Shown: positions 17,828 to 26,813, numbered from the stretch's first letter. The stretch: DNA of 64,000 bases from Methylorubrum salsuginis (GCF_900114375.1 NZ_FOSV01000011.1:103485-167484); one strand, 5' to 3'. Numbers and translations are program-made. The notes: generated by a model from the sequence alone, not told the origin.

Positions 17828-18232
17828 ATGGGCGAGCCCGTCTGCCGCGTCGTCCGCCCGGGCGAGACCTTCACCGGCAAGCAGGCGCTGCTCTACGCCC
17901 CCGGCATCTCGGCGGAATCGGCCGGCTCCACCGGCATCCACCTGCAGATGGTGACGCTTCCCCCCGGCGCGCGGGCCAAGGCGCACAAGCACGAGGGCCA
18001 CGAGACGGCGATCTATGCGCTCAGCGGCACCTCGCGGATGTGGTGGGGCGAAGCGTTGGAGCACCATGCCGAGCTGAAGCCCGGCGAGTATCTCTACATC
18101 CCGGCGGGCGTGCCGCATCTGCCCTACAATCCGAGCCCGACCGAGCCCTGCACGGCGATCATCGCCCGCACCGATCCGAACGAGCAGGAGAGCGTCGTTC
18201 TGCTGCCCCACCTCGACGGGATACATCCGTGA
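17828..18232 (+). CDS. Cupin-domain protein
   Basis: A 134-residue single cupin. Motif 1 reads P-P-G-A-R-A-K-A-H-K-H-E-G-H-E-T-A-I-Y (two His and a Glu as metal ligands) and motif 2 reads P-G-E-Y-L-Y-I-P-A-G-V-P-H-L-P-Y-N (third His). A metal ion is therefore likely bound. Families like this include dioxygenases, isomerases and regulators, and the substrate cannot be told from sequence. It is probably in an operon with the HTH-like gene. Confidence 0.75.
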   Translation: MGEPVCRVVRPGETFTGKQALLYAPGISAESAGSTGIHLQMVTLPPGARAKAHKHEGHETAIYALSGTSRMWWGEALEHHAELKPGEYLYIPAGVPHLPYNPSPTEPCTAIIARTDPNEQESVVLLPHLDGIHP

Positions 18233-18280
18233 GGCGAGGCCGTTGAGACGGCAATTCGCTCTCTTTCGGATCCTTTCCCG

Positions 18281-18577
18281 ATGCGCCTCGTCCTCGCCAC
18301 CGCCCTGCTCGCCGCCGGCCTCGCCCCGGCCGCGGCGCAGCGCCCCTCGACCGTGGACATGACCTGCGCCCAGGCCCGCAACGTGGTGCTGCGCCAGGGG
18401 GCGGCGGTGCTCGGCACCGGCGGCCAGACCTACGACCGCTTCGTGCGCGACCGCAATTTCTGCGAGCCGACCGAGATCGGCCGCCGCGCCTTCGTCCCGG
18501 CCCGCGACACCCCGGCCTGCTTCGTCGGCTTCACCTGCTACGAACCGAGCCGGAACGACCGCTTCGGCGATTTTTGA
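18281..18577 (+). CDS. Small periplasmic protein with four cysteines
   Basis: A 98-residue protein with a signal peptide (residues 1-19, ending A-A-A-Q) and a mature part with Cys in M-T-C-A-Q-A, N-F-C-E-P, P-A-C-F and F-T-C-Y. The even number of cysteines suggests two disulfides in the periplasm. The T-C-A-Q-A-R-N-V-V motif and the D-R-F-V beside the second Cys recur in short exported alphaproteobacterial proteins of unknown role. A terminator follows 17 bases after the stop. Confidence 0.65.
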   Translation: MRLVLATALLAAGLAPAAAQRPSTVDMTCAQARNVVLRQGAAVLGTGGQTYDRFVRDRNFCEPTEIGRRAFVPARDTPACFVGFTCYEPSRNDRFGDF

Positions 18578-18594
18578 TCCGCACGAACGAAAAC

Positions 18595-18616
18595 GCCCCG
18601 GCCTTTCGGCCGGGGC
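18595..18616. terminator. Shared intrinsic terminator between convergent genes
   Basis: Perfect 9-bp stem GCCCCGGCC / GGCCGGGGC around a TTTC loop, between the 3' ends of the Cys-rich periplasmic protein and hsp20. On the minus strand the stem is followed by a GTTTTCG T-rich stretch, so it fits hsp20 best and may serve both genes. Confidence 0.75.
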
Positions 18617-18642
18617 ATTCCCCTGAGCGGGAGACCGCGGGA

Positions 18643-19110
18643 TTACGCGGCCTGCTGCACCTTGCCCTCGATCACCGGCTGGCTCGACGCGCGGCTGGCG
18701 ATCTCGATGCGGCGCGGCTTCTTCGCCTCCGGGACCTCGCGGACGAGATCGACGTGGAGGAGACCGTTCTCCAGGCTCGCACCCGTCACCTGGACGTGGT
18801 CGGCGAGCTGGAAGCGGCGCTCGAAGGCGCGGGCGGCGATGCCCTGATGCAGGACTTCCGCCTTGTTCTCGGTCGGCTGACGCTCGCCCTTGATGGTGAG
18901 AGCGTTCTCCTTCACCTCGATCGAGAGGTCGGCCTCGGTGAAGCCCGCCACCGCGACGGTCACGCGGTAGACGTTCTCGGCCGTGCGCTCGATGTTGTAG
19001 GGCGGGTAGGTCGGGGCCTGCTCGGCGCTCACGAACCCGTCGAGGGCCGCGAAGAGACGGTCGAAGCCGACGGTGGAACGGTACAGGGGAGCCAGATCGA
19101 ACTGACGCAT
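18643..19110 (-). CDS. Small heat-shock protein, Hsp20/IbpA family
   Basis: A 155-residue alpha-crystallin-type chaperone. The crystallin core spans about residues 35-130 with Y-P-P-Y-N-I-E, V-A-V-A-G-F-T-E-A-D-L-S-I-E-V, H-Q-G-I-A-A-R-A-F-E-R-R-F and the late L-E-N-G-L-L-H-V-D-L motif. It binds unfolding proteins in the cytosol under heat stress. The ATG at 19110 fits the known N-terminus (M-R-Q-F-D-L-A-P-L-Y-R-S-T-V-G-F-D-R). Its ribosome-binding site is buried in an RNA-thermometer hairpin, listed separately. Confidence 0.92.
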   Translation of the reverse strand: MRQFDLAPLYRSTVGFDRLFAALDGFVSAEQAPTYPPYNIERTAENVYRVTVAVAGFTEADLSIEVKENALTIKGERQPTENKAEVLHQGIAARAFERRFQLADHVQVTGASLENGLLHVDLVREVPEAKKPRRIEIASRASSQPVIEGKVQQAA

Positions 19111-19112
19111 CA

Positions 19113-19196
19113 CATATCCTCCGAAAGAAGCAACATGCTGTGTATGGTCGGGTCCGCCCGAGGGCCGGACCGTCGCGCCGCCGTATCGGCCGGCGC
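19113..19196 (-). promoter_or_regulatory. ROSE-type RNA thermometer in the hsp20 leader
   Basis: In the leader (reading leftward) three hairpins follow one another. The first two are 19196-19175 (GCGCCG/CGGCGC, one bulged G) and 19171-19151 (GGUCCG/CGGACC). The last, 19137-19113, pairs CAUGUU-G-CUUC with GGAGGAUAUG around a UUUC loop. That hairpin contains the Shine-Dalgarno GGAGGA and has a single bulged G opposite it, the hallmark of ROSE elements of rhizobial small heat-shock genes. Melting would free the ribosome-binding site. The structure was folded by eye. Confidence 0.8.
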
Positions 19197-19280
19197 ATCC
19201 GTGATATTGGTGGGGCGGAAAAACCGCGCAAGGGCGCGGATTCGAGAATTCTGCGAGGACCATGCAGGGATGAGCCGGCC

Positions 19281-20276
19281 GTGCTGACGCTGCGACCCAT
19301 CCCTGGCCTGCCCGTGCCGCCGGGCGCCCGGCTCGTGCCGGTCGAGACCTCCGACGGCGTGCCGCTGCGGGCGGCGACCTGGCGCCCGACCACGCGGACC
19401 GTGAAGGGCACGGTCTGCCTGATTCAGGGCCGGGCGGAGTTCATCGAGAAATATTACGAGACGATCCATGAGTTGCGCGCCCGCGGCTTCTGCGTGGTCG
19501 CCTTCGACTGGCGCGGCCAGGGCGACTCGGGCCGGCAGGTGCGCGACGCCCGCAAGGGCCATGTCCGCCACTTCGACGATTATCGGCTCGACCTCCTGGC
19601 GGTCGCCGAGCAGGTGCTGGTGCCGTCCATGCCCGAGCCGCATTTCGGGCTGGCCCATTCCATGGGCGGCGCGGTGGCGCTGACCGGCGCGGCCGAGGGC
19701 TGGCTGCCGTTCCGCCGCCTCGTCACCGTGGCGCCGATGCTGGGCATCCGCATGGTGCGCTGGCCCGCGGGCGCCTCGCTGCTCGCCCGATGCTTACACC
19801 GGTTCGGCCTCGGTCGCTGCTACATCCCCTTCGGCAAGCCGCACTCGCTCGCGACGAAGCCGTTTCCCGGCAACCGCCTCTCGACCGATCCGGTCCGCTA
19901 CGAGCGCAACGCCGCGGCCGCCCGCATCGTCGGCGCGGGCGCCATCGGCGATCCGACCATCGCATGGCTCGCCTCGGCCTTCCGGGCGATGCACGCCCTG
20001 GCCAAACCCGCCACGATCCGGCGCATCCGCATCCCCTGCCTGATCGTCGCCGCAGGCGCCGACCCTGTCTGCAGCACGCCGGCCACCGAGCGCTTCGCCG
20101 CCCGCCTCAAGACCGGCCACCTCATTGTCCTGCCCGGCGCCCGCCACGAGATCCTGACGGAATGCGATGCCGTGCGGGCGGATTTCTGGGCCGCGTTCGA
20201 TGCGTTCATTCCGGGGCACGAGATGGCTCGCCCCCCTGTCGATGCAGCACAAACGCGACATGCGGCGATCGGCTGA
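19281..20276 (+). CDS. Alpha/beta hydrolase, lysophospholipase (PldB)-like
   Basis: A 331-residue serine hydrolase of the alpha/beta fold. The nucleophile elbow is G-L-A-H-S-M-G-G-A, preceded by the family strand V-V-A-F-D-W-R-G-Q-G-D-S-G-R. The acid is probably in A-A-G-A-D-P-V and the His in G-A-R-H-E-I-L-T-E. It resembles PldB/monoacylglycerol-lipase proteins. A GTG at 19281 is the best start; longer readings run into the hsp20 regulatory region. It is divergent from hsp20. Confidence 0.82.
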   Translation: MLTLRPIPGLPVPPGARLVPVETSDGVPLRAATWRPTTRTVKGTVCLIQGRAEFIEKYYETIHELRARGFCVVAFDWRGQGDSGRQVRDARKGHVRHFDDYRLDLLAVAEQVLVPSMPEPHFGLAHSMGGAVALTGAAEGWLPFRRLVTVAPMLGIRMVRWPAGASLLARCLHRFGLGRCYIPFGKPHSLATKPFPGNRLSTDPVRYERNAAAARIVGAGAIGDPTIAWLASAFRAMHALAKPATIRRIRIPCLIVAAGADPVCSTPATERFAARLKTGHLIVLPGARHEILTECDAVRADFWAAFDAFIPGHEMARPPVDAAQTRHAAIG

Positions 20277-20598
20277 TGAAATAACGGCCGAGGAATCGTT
20301 CGTACGAACGGTCTCCGGGCTGATCGCCCTTGCGATCAGCTACGTCCTGAGCTTCGTCGCAACGGGTTGCCTTGCTGCACCGTTCATTGGAGGCGGCTGG
20401 AGTTTCATGCTAGCCACGGTCGGTGCCTTCATCGGCTTGCCCTTCCTGGCCTTCGCGGTCCTCGGATTTTTGATCTTTGATCGCTCTGTCCGGACCCGTC
20501 CCGGACTCTGGTGCGTTGCCGCGCCGCTCCTCGTGACCGCCGCTTGGCTTGCTGCGGATTACGGATTCAAGCACGTCCATGGGGGCTGCCGTTTCTGA
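20260..20598 (+). CDS. Small integral membrane protein, unknown
   Basis: A 112-residue protein with three hydrophobic segments (about residues 17-40, 46-70 and 82-100) and a short charged N-terminus. The family is not recognised. It overlaps the end of the hydrolase gene by 17 bases in another frame, and an alternative ATG at 20242 would lengthen the overlap. GC content is lower than in neighbouring genes, so it may be of recent origin or transferred. Confidence 0.5.
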   Translation: MRRSADEITAEESFVRTVSGLIALAISYVLSFVATGCLAAPFIGGGWSFMLATVGAFIGLPFLAFAVLGFLIFDRSVRTRPGLWCVAAPLLVTAAWLAADYGFKHVHGGCRF

Positions 20599-20927
20599 CC
20601 TACCTCACGCGCGATGGACGATGGGAGGCCGTGTTCGTGCTGGCGACTTCGAGCATGGCCGCCGTATCCTTCTAACTCTTGGAACCCCAGGCGCGCTGGC
20701 GCGTCGCGCGGGCATGGCGTCGCCGAACAGGCTATCACTGAAAAAAATTACTGAGCTAAAGCGTATAAAAGCGATCATGGGAAATAAATTTCTGAAATTC
20801 TTACCTGTTTCTCCAAGGTAGCCTTTTATTGCTCTGAAAATCATAGATTTGCCGGCTCGATTTAAGATCCAGGTAAGCGCCCGCCGCACAAAGCTGCCTC
20901 GCTCGTCCACGATCACCTGGAATTTCG
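20599..20927. other. AT-rich intergenic region upstream of the chemoreceptor
   Basis: About 330 bases. The stretch around 20740-20850 is markedly AT-rich for this genome and may hold the chemoreceptor promoter or an old insertion scar. Short open frames here have poor codon use and no ribosome-binding site; I see no gene. Confidence 0.4.
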
Positions 20928-22607
20928 ATGCGCATTACCCTCGGGCACAAGCTCGCGGTCGTCGTCGGCCTGCTCGGCTTCGTCGCCGTCGGCATCTCGG
21001 CCTTTGCGCTGAGCCAATCCGAGCAGGCACGCCAGCGCGCCGCCGCGACAGAAGCGGTGTGGGACGCGGCCCTTCAGGCCCGCACCCTCGCCCACGCCAT
21101 CGAGCACGCCGTGGTGCAGGCGACCTCCCTCTACACCGCCGGGGACACGGAGGAGGCCAAAACGCATCTCGCGGCGTTGCAGGAGGCGCTGGCCGAGGTC
21201 GAGCAGGCCCGTGGGCCCTTCCTCGCGACAGCCGACGCGCAGCTCACCCCCGAGCGCAAGCGCCGCCTCGATCTCGCGGTCAAGGAGTTCCTGGCCTACC
21301 AGACCGAGACGGCCGAGATGGGCCTGACGGTCTCCCCGAAAGCCGCCCTGATCCAGGCGACCGACGAGGCGACGGTGAAGAACCGCGAGCGCATGGTCAC
21401 CGAGATCAACCGGGTCGGGCGCGAGGTGCTCGCCCATCTGGATGTGCAGCGCCACGCAGCGGCGGCAGCGGAGCGGCAGGCGACGCTGACCTTGATCGGC
21501 GCGCCCGCGCTGGCGCTGGTGATCGGGCTGGCGGCGGCGTTCTGGATCATCGCCACGCAGGTGCAGCGCCCCCTCGACCGCCTGCGGGCGACGATGCGCG
21601 ACCTCGCCGCCGCCCGCCTCGACCTGTCCGTTCCCTTCACCGGCCGCCGCGACGAGGTCGGCGAGATGGCCCGCGCGATCGAGGCGTTCCGCGCAGACCT
21701 GATCGAGAAGCGGACGCTCGACGCCGAGGCCGAGGCGCGCAACACGCGGGACGCGGCCCGCGCGCGGCATCTCGCCGGGGCGACGCAGGCGTTCGAGGCC
21801 GAGACCGGCCGCACCGTCGCGGACCTCGCCCGTTTCGCCGCGACGATGCAGGGCGCCGCCGACGCGCTCTCGGAGGTGGCGGGTGACACCACCGCCCAAG
21901 CCGTGCGGGTGGCGGCGGCCTCGAACCAATCGGCGGGCCTCGTCCACGGCGTCGCCAGCGCCGCCGAGGAATTGTCCAGTTCCGCCCGCGTCATCGAGGA
22001 GCGGGTGCGCCACACCAGCGAGATCGCCACCCTCGCCATGACCGACACGCAACGGCTCGAGTCCGTGGTCGCGTCGCTGTCGCGGGCGGCGAGCGAGATC
22101 GACCTCGTCGTCACCCTGATCCGCAACGTGGCCGAACAGACCAACCTCCTGGCGCTCAACGCCACCATCGAGGCGGCGCGGGCGGGCCCTGCGGGCCGCG
22201 GCTTCGCGGTGGTGGCCGCCGAGGTGAAGGAACTCGCAGGCCAGACCGCCGCGGCCACCGACCGGATCACCGGGCAGGTCGCCGCGATCCAGTCGGCGGC
22301 GGACGGCACGGTCTCGGCGATCGGCTCGATCGGCCATACCATCGCGCAGATGAGCGAGATCGCCGCCGACGTCGCGGTCGCTGCCGAGCAGCAGGGGCAG
22401 GCGAGCCAGGAGATCGCCAGCGCCATCGCCAAGGCGGCGGCCGATGTCAGGACCGTATCCGAGAGCATCGGCCGGGTGCAGGAGGCGGCGGCCTCCAGCG
22501 AGGCGCGGGCGGATCAGGTCCGCGACAGCGCGCTGCAGGTGAATGCCGGCTCGCACGGCCTGCGGATCGCGATCGAGGCCTTCCTGGGCCGCGTCCACGC
22601 CGCTTGA
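20928..22607 (+). CDS. Methyl-accepting chemotaxis protein
   Basis: A 559-residue chemoreceptor. TM1 is at about residues 8-28 and TM2 at about 187-209, flanking an all-helical periplasmic sensor (about 30-185). A HAMP domain follows (about 210-262; R-P-L-D-R-L-R...[12 protein letters not shown]). The signalling domain has the hairpin tip [20 protein letters not shown] with the usual [10 protein letters not shown] after it. It couples to CheA/CheW. No other che genes lie nearby, and no C-terminal CheR-docking pentapeptide is present. Confidence 0.92.
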   Translation: MRITLGHKLAVVVGLLGFVAVGISAFALSQSEQARQRAAATEAVWDAALQARTLAHAIEHAVVQATSLYTAGDTEEAKTHLAALQEALAEVEQARGPFLATADAQLTPERKRRLDLAVKEFLAYQTETAEMGLTVSPKAALIQATDEATVKNRERMVTEINRVGREVLAHLDVQRHAAAAAERQATLTLIGAPALALVIGLAAAFWIIATQVQRPLDRLRATMRDLAAARLDLSVPFTGRRDEVGEMARAIEAFRADLIEKRTLDAEAEARNTRDAARARHLAGATQAFEAETGRTVADLARFAATMQGAADALSEVAGDTTAQAVRVAAASNQSAGLVHGVASAAEELSSSARVIEERVRHTSEIATLAMTDTQRLESVVASLSRAASEIDLVVTLIRNVAEQTNLLALNATIEAARAGPAGRGFAVVAAEVKELAGQTAAATDRITGQVAAIQSAADGTVSAIGSIGHTIAQMSEIAADVAVAAEQQGQASQEIASAIAKAAADVRTVSESIGRVQEAAASSEARADQVRDSALQVNAGSHGLRIAIEAFLGRVHAA

Positions 22608-22616
22608 TGGCCTTCC

Positions 22617-23408
22617 TTACGGGTTGAGCCGCTTGAGTGCCGCCTCGTGCAGGCGCGGGCTGCCGGCGGCCACGATCCGGCCGCCGCCGGTCGCCGGGCC
22701 GCCGTCCCAGGTGGTGACGACGCCGCCCGCGCCCTCGACGATGGGGATCAGCGCGACGATGTCGTAGGGCTTGAGGCCCGCCTCGACCACGAGATCGATC
22801 TGGCCCGCCGCCAGCATGCAATAGGCGTAGCAATCGGCGCCGTAGCGCGACATCCGCACCGCGCCCTCGACCGAGCGGTAGCGCTCGGCCTCTTCCCCGT
22901 CCGCGAACAGGCGCGGATCGGTGGTGGCGAGGATCGCGCCGGAAAGCGCGTCGCAGCGGCGGGTGTGGAGCGGGCGCTCGCCCTTGAGGCTGCGCACGCT
23001 CGCGGTCTTGCCGTCGCCGAGGAAGCGCTCGTTCAGATAGGGCTGGTGCATCAACCCGCGCACCGCGACGCCGTGATGCGTCAGGCCGATCAGGGTGCCC
23101 CAAGTCGGCAGGCCGGCAATGAAGGCGCGGGTGCCGTCGATCGGGTCGAGCACCCAGACGCATTCGGCATCGGTCCGCTCGGCGCCGAACTCCTCGCCCA
23201 GGATGCCGTGGCCCGGAAACCGATCCTGGATCATCCGCCGCATCACGACTTCCGCGGCGCGGTCGGCCTCGGTGACCGGATCGAAGGCGCGGCCGGTGCC
23301 GTGGGACTTGTCGTCCAGGCCGAAATGCGCCCGGAAGAACGGCAGGATCGCCGCTCCGGACTGGGTGGCGAGGTCTTCCATGAACCGGGCGAGATCGACG
23401 ACGCTCAT
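22617..23408 (-). CDS. hisN: Histidinol-phosphatase, inositol-monophosphatase type
   Basis: A 263-residue phosphatase with the IMPase metal motifs G-E-E, D-P-I-D-G-T-R-A-F and, near the end, E-A-G-L-K-P-Y-D. Together with the short R-A-F-I-A-G-L-P-T-W-G-T loop, these are typical of HisN-type histidinol-phosphatases that supply the penultimate histidine-biosynthesis step in alphaproteobacteria. A general inositol-phosphatase role cannot be excluded without substrate data. It converges on the chemoreceptor with only nine bases between stop codons. Confidence 0.85.
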   Translation of the reverse strand: MSVVDLARFMEDLATQSGAAILPFFRAHFGLDDKSHGTGRAFDPVTEADRAAEVVMRRMIQDRFPGHGILGEEFGAERTDAECVWVLDPIDGTRAFIAGLPTWGTLIGLTHHGVAVRGLMHQPYLNERFLGDGKTASVRSLKGERPLHTRRCDALSGAILATTDPRLFADGEEAERYRSVEGAVRMSRYGADCYAYCMLAAGQIDLVVEAGLKPYDIVALIPIVEGAGGVVTTWDGGPATGGGRIVAAGSPRLHEAALKRLNP

Positions 23409-23509
23409 CGAAGGGGCGGCCTCCTGTTGCCCGATGATCGAAGCCGCCGGGAGGCCGCCGCGTCAACCCGGCGGGGCGATTGATCCTCGGATAGCGGCCT
23501 CGTGCGGCC

Positions 23510-25516
23510 TCATGCGGGCTCGGGCAGCGCCTGACGCGGCGGGGTCGCGGCCTCGCGGCGCTCGGGCTCCGCGAGGCTCATCCCCTCGCGGGCCAGCGTC
23601 AGAACGGTCTCGACGAGGTCGCGCAACGAGGTGACGTGGTCGTCGGCGCCGAGCTTGGCCCGCAGGGTTTCGTCGGACAGCATCGGCTCGTCGAGGCGCC
23701 ACAGCCCGGCCACCACCGGCACCGCCTCGAGCTTGCGCCGCAGCCGGCCGACGAGGCGGCTCAGATGCGCCGGCTCGCCCGACAGCGCCAGCGAGATCAC
23801 GCAGACCGCCTGCGGCGAGCCGGGATCCCAGGCGGCGAGCCGCACGCGGGCGACCTCGGCGAAGGGCACCTGCCGCGTGCCGAAGCCGCGCTTGCGCAGG
23901 AGCTGGTCGGCGATGGCGGTCGCCGCCCCGTCGAGGAATCCCCGGCCCGCGACGAGGAGCACCGCCCCCTCCTGCCGCCATGCCTCCGGCAGGTCGTCCG
24001 GCGAGGGGTCGGGGATCGGCTCGGACGAGCAGGCGAGGTCGCCCTCGGCCGGCGGGATGAGCTTGGGCGTCTTGTCGGGCTCGGGCAGCCCGTCCTCGCG
24101 CTCCTCCAGATCCTCGACGAGCGCCGTGATCGAGGTGCGGATATCGGCCTTCTGGTCCGGGGTCAGCACGCCGCGGGCGGCGTCGCGGGCGGCGAGTTCG
24201 AGGCCCTTGAGCACCACGTCGTCGTAATAGGCCGAGAGCGAGCATTCCCGCAGGATCATCTCCGCGTGCTCCTGCGCCTCCTCGGGATCGTCGGCGAGCA
24301 TGCGCTGGTAGAAGTTCTCGACCGGGGTCAGCGCCGGGCGGTTGCTGAACAGCACGTCGAGGAATTCGAGGCGGTCGACGTGGCGCCCGAGCACGACGAG
24401 GCAGACGGTCAGCGGCGTCGAGAGCAGCAGGCCGACCGGTCCCCACAGCCAGGTCCAGAACAGCGCCGAGATCAGCACCGAGAACGGCGACAGCCCGGTC
24501 GAGTGGCCGTAGACCAGGGGCTCGATCACGTGGCCGACCAGCGGCTCGATGACGGCGAACAGCACCAGCGTCGCCAGCATCATGCCCCAGCCCGGATCGA
24601 CCGCGGCGGCGAGCGCCAGCGGCAGGATCGCCGAGAGGACGGCGCCGATATACGGCACGAACCGCATCACCGCCGAGAAGATCGCCCAGAGCACCGGGTT
24701 CGGCACGCCGATGATCCAGAGGCCGATACCGATCACGACGCCGAAGGCGGTGTTGAGGGCGAGCTGGCCGAGGAAGTAGCGCGACAGCCGCCGCGCCGCG
24801 TCGTCCATCGCCACGGTGGTGCGGTGGAGGTCGCTGGAGCCCGCGAGCCGGATCAGCCGGTCGCGCAGATCCTCCCGCTGCATCAGCACGAACAGCAGCA
24901 CCACCACGACGATGCCCGCGGTGGCGAGCGGCTGCATGATGGGTGAGAGCACGGTGGTGGCGAGTTCGAGCGGGCTCGGGCGGCGCTCCTCGACCTGCAC
25001 GATGACGGGCTTGGGCGGTTCCGCCTTGGCCGGCGGGTTCTGGCGCTTCTCCGGCTCGGGCTTCTTCTCCTCCTCGCCGCCCTGGTGGATCGCCCGGTTC
25101 ATGTTGGCGATGTAGTCCATGGTCTGGCCGAGCGAGCCCTCGCGCAGATTCTGCACCTTGCGCTCGATCGTCTTCTGGTAGCGCGGCACGTCCTGCACGA
25201 GGTCGGCGACCTGCACGCCGATGATGGCCGAGAGGCCGCCGATCACCCCGCTGGCGAACAGCACGGTCGCCAGCACCGCGACGATGCGGCCGAGCCGCAG
25301 CCGGCGCAGCAGGTTCACCAGCGGGCCGAGCACGAAGGACAGGAGCACCGCGATCGCGAGCGGGATCAGCACTTCGCGGCCGAGATAGAGTCCGGCGACG
25401 ATGATCGCGAACACCACCATGGAGGAGGCCAGCGGGGCGCCGGGGGTCTCGGCGGCGGTGATGCGAGTGGGACGGGGCGGGACGACGAGACCGTCGCCGG
25501 AGGTGAACTTCTTCAT
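23510..25516 (-). CDS. AI-2E family transporter with large C-terminal cytosolic extension
   Basis: A 668-residue protein. Residues about 30-380 are the usual AI-2E permease, with paired N-terminal helices, a soluble insert of about 65 residues rich in Glu/Pro/Lys, and the family core (F-V-P-Y-I-G-A-V-L-S-A-I-L, E-P-L-V-Y-G-H-S-T-G-L-S-P). A normal family member would stop there. About 280 further residues follow, an acidic helical stretch (about 390-500) and then an alternating strand/helix part (about 515-625; V-L-L-V-A-G-R-G, then V-C-V-I-S-L-A-L-S-G). The extension looks like a Rossmann-like domain, possibly of the B12-binding type, but no ligand motif is visible. Confidence 0.82.
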   Translation of the reverse strand: MKKFTSGDGLVVPPRPTRITAAETPGAPLASSMVVFAIIVAGLYLGREVLIPLAIAVLLSFVLGPLVNLLRRLRLGRIVAVLATVLFASGVIGGLSAIIGVQVADLVQDVPRYQKTIERKVQNLREGSLGQTMDYIANMNRAIHQGGEEEKKPEPEKRQNPPAKAEPPKPVIVQVEERRPSPLELATTVLSPIMQPLATAGIVVVVLLFVLMQREDLRDRLIRLAGSSDLHRTTVAMDDAARRLSRYFLGQLALNTAFGVVIGIGLWIIGVPNPVLWAIFSAVMRFVPYIGAVLSAILPLALAAAVDPGWGMMLATLVLFAVIEPLVGHVIEPLVYGHSTGLSPFSVLISALFWTWLWGPVGLLLSTPLTVCLVVLGRHVDRLEFLDVLFSNRPALTPVENFYQRMLADDPEEAQEHAEMILRECSLSAYYDDVVLKGLELAARDAARGVLTPDQKADIRTSITALVEDLEEREDGLPEPDKTPKLIPPAEGDLACSSEPIPDPSPDDLPEAWRQEGAVLLVAGRGFLDGAATAIADQLLRKRGFGTRQVPFAEVARVRLAAWDPGSPQAVCVISLALSGEPAHLSRLVGRLRRKLEAVPVVAGLWRLDEPMLSDETLRAKLGADDHVTSLRDLVETVLTLAREGMSLAEPERREAATPPRQALPEPA

Positions 25517-25637
25517 ATCGGCCCGGATGTCCCGACGCTGCCACGCTCGGCCGCGTCCCTCGGGGCGCCGCCGCTCAAGAAACCGTGAGCGAGGCCGTTT
25601 CGATCCCTCGGATCATCCCGCGACGCGGCATCGTCCG

Positions 25638-26405
25638 TCACGACTCCGCGAAAGGTCGGAGCGAGAAGCCGGCGGCCTCCAGTCCGGTGCGCACCGCCCG
25701 CGCCATCGTGAGCGCCGCCGGGTTGTCGCCGTGGACGCAGACGGTGTCGATCGTGACCGGAATCCTTTGGCCGCCGATCGTGAAGACGGCGCCCTCTGAG
25801 ACCATGCGGACGACGCGGGCTGCCGCCTTTCCGGCATCGTGGATGACCGCGCCCGGCATGGCACGCGGCATCAGCGTGCCGTCGGCCGCGTAGCCCCGGT
25901 CGGCGTAGATTTCGCGCACGAGCCGCAGGCCCGCGCGCTCGCCCGCCCGCTCGGCCGGCAGGCCCGGCATCACCACGAGGACGAGATTGCGATCGACCCC
26001 CGCGACCGCGCGGGCAAGGGCATCGGCGACGGCGTCGTCCTCGTTCGAGAGGTTGGCCAGCGCCCCGTGCGCCTTCACGTGGGTGACGCGCGCGCCGGCG
26101 AGCGCGGCGCAGGCCTGGAGCGCGCCGATCTGATAGGCGATGTCGCGCTCGATTTTTCTGGGATTGTCCTCGATGCGCAGGCGGCCGAAGCCGCGCAAAT
26201 CGAAGAAACCCGGATGGGCGCCGATGGCGACGCCCCGCGCCTTCGCGGCGGAAGCGGTCTCGACCATGATGTCGGGGTCGCCCGCGTGGAAGCCGCAGGC
26301 GACGTTGGCCGAGGTGACGATGTCGAGAAGCCCCGCATCGTCGCCCATGCGCCAGGGACCGAAGCCCTCGCCGAGATCGGCGTTGAGATCGATGCGGGCG
26401 CTCAC
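25638..26405 (-). CDS. pxpA: 5-oxoprolinase subunit A (LamB/YcsF family)
   Basis: A 255-residue protein starting at a GTG at 26405 and overlapping the upstream HTH gene by four bases. LamB/YcsF marks are the N-terminal I-D-L-N-A-D-L-G-E-G-F-G, A-C-G-F-H-A-G-D-P, G-A-H-P-G-F, H-V-K-A-H-G-A-L and a late V-C-V-H-G-D-N-P. PxpA is the ATP-independent partner that, with PxpB and PxpC, opens 5-oxoproline to glutamate. Neither pxpB nor pxpC is adjacent here, so partners must be elsewhere. Confidence 0.9.
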   Translation of the reverse strand: MSARIDLNADLGEGFGPWRMGDDAGLLDIVTSANVACGFHAGDPDIMVETASAAKARGVAIGAHPGFFDLRGFGRLRIEDNPRKIERDIAYQIGALQACAALAGARVTHVKAHGALANLSNEDDAVADALARAVAGVDRNLVLVVMPGLPAERAGERAGLRLVREIYADRGYAADGTLMPRAMPGAVIHDAGKAAARVVRMVSEGAVFTIGGQRIPVTIDTVCVHGDNPAALTMARAVRTGLEAAGFSLRPFAES

Positions 26406-26728
26406 TCGGCCGCCCGCATGGAACTCGACGTCGCTTTTTTGGGACTTTTGCCGCCCGGACTCCCGCAGGTCTCTTCGGTGTCGGCCCTCGGCCGCATCAG
26501 AACGCCGAAACCTTCGCTCTCGCTGCCGATGAAGCGGATGCCCTCCCCTTCCAGCACCGAGCGGATCGAGGCCAAAGTCTTGGTCCTGGGCGCCACCTGA
26601 TCGCTCTCGATCATGTTGAGCGTCACCACCGAGACGCTGGCGCGACTGGCCAGCACCCCTTGCGTCCACTTGAGCAGGCCGCGGCCGGCGCGGATCTGGG
26701 CGGGGGTGATCGGGTGGGAAAGGTCCAT
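26402..26728 (-). CDS. XRE-like helix-turn-helix protein
   Basis: A 108-residue protein. Residues 6-70 match the short HTH proteins of alphaproteobacteria that begin I-T-P-A-Q-I-R-A-G-R-G-L-L-K-W-T-Q and continue V-S-V-V-T-L-N-M-I-E and I-R-S-V-L-E-G-E-G-I-R-F-I. The remaining about 35 residues are a charged tail. It is cotranscribed with pxpA and divergent from the Y-RNA-like array, whose first promoter is only about 45 bases away. It could regulate pxpA, the array, or both. Confidence 0.7.
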   Translation of the reverse strand: MDLSHPITPAQIRAGRGLLKWTQGVLASRASVSVVTLNMIESDQVAPRTKTLASIRSVLEGEGIRFIGSESEGFGVLMRPRADTEETCGSPGGKSPKKATSSSMRAAE

Positions 26729-26771
26729 GACCCGGAGATGGTCGAAGCTGAAAGAATTTTCAAGTTTCGGG

Positions 26772-26800
26772 TTGACGCCGGAGGGGTGTGACCGTATCCA
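26772..26800 (+). promoter_or_regulatory. Sigma70-type promoter for the Y-RNA-like array
   Basis: TTGACG at 26772-26777, a 17-base spacer, then TATCCA at 26795-26800. A start six to eight bases downstream (about 26807) would fall just before the 5' helix of unit 1 at 26814. I found no equally good pair in front of units 2-7. Confidence 0.6.
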
Positions 26801-26813
26801 CCTCGCCATCGGC

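Noticed and set aside
20740..20830. Short AT-rich open frame ending F-L-K-F-L-P-V-S-P-R
   Set aside because: No ribosome-binding site, unlike codon use and no recognisable family; treated as intergenic.
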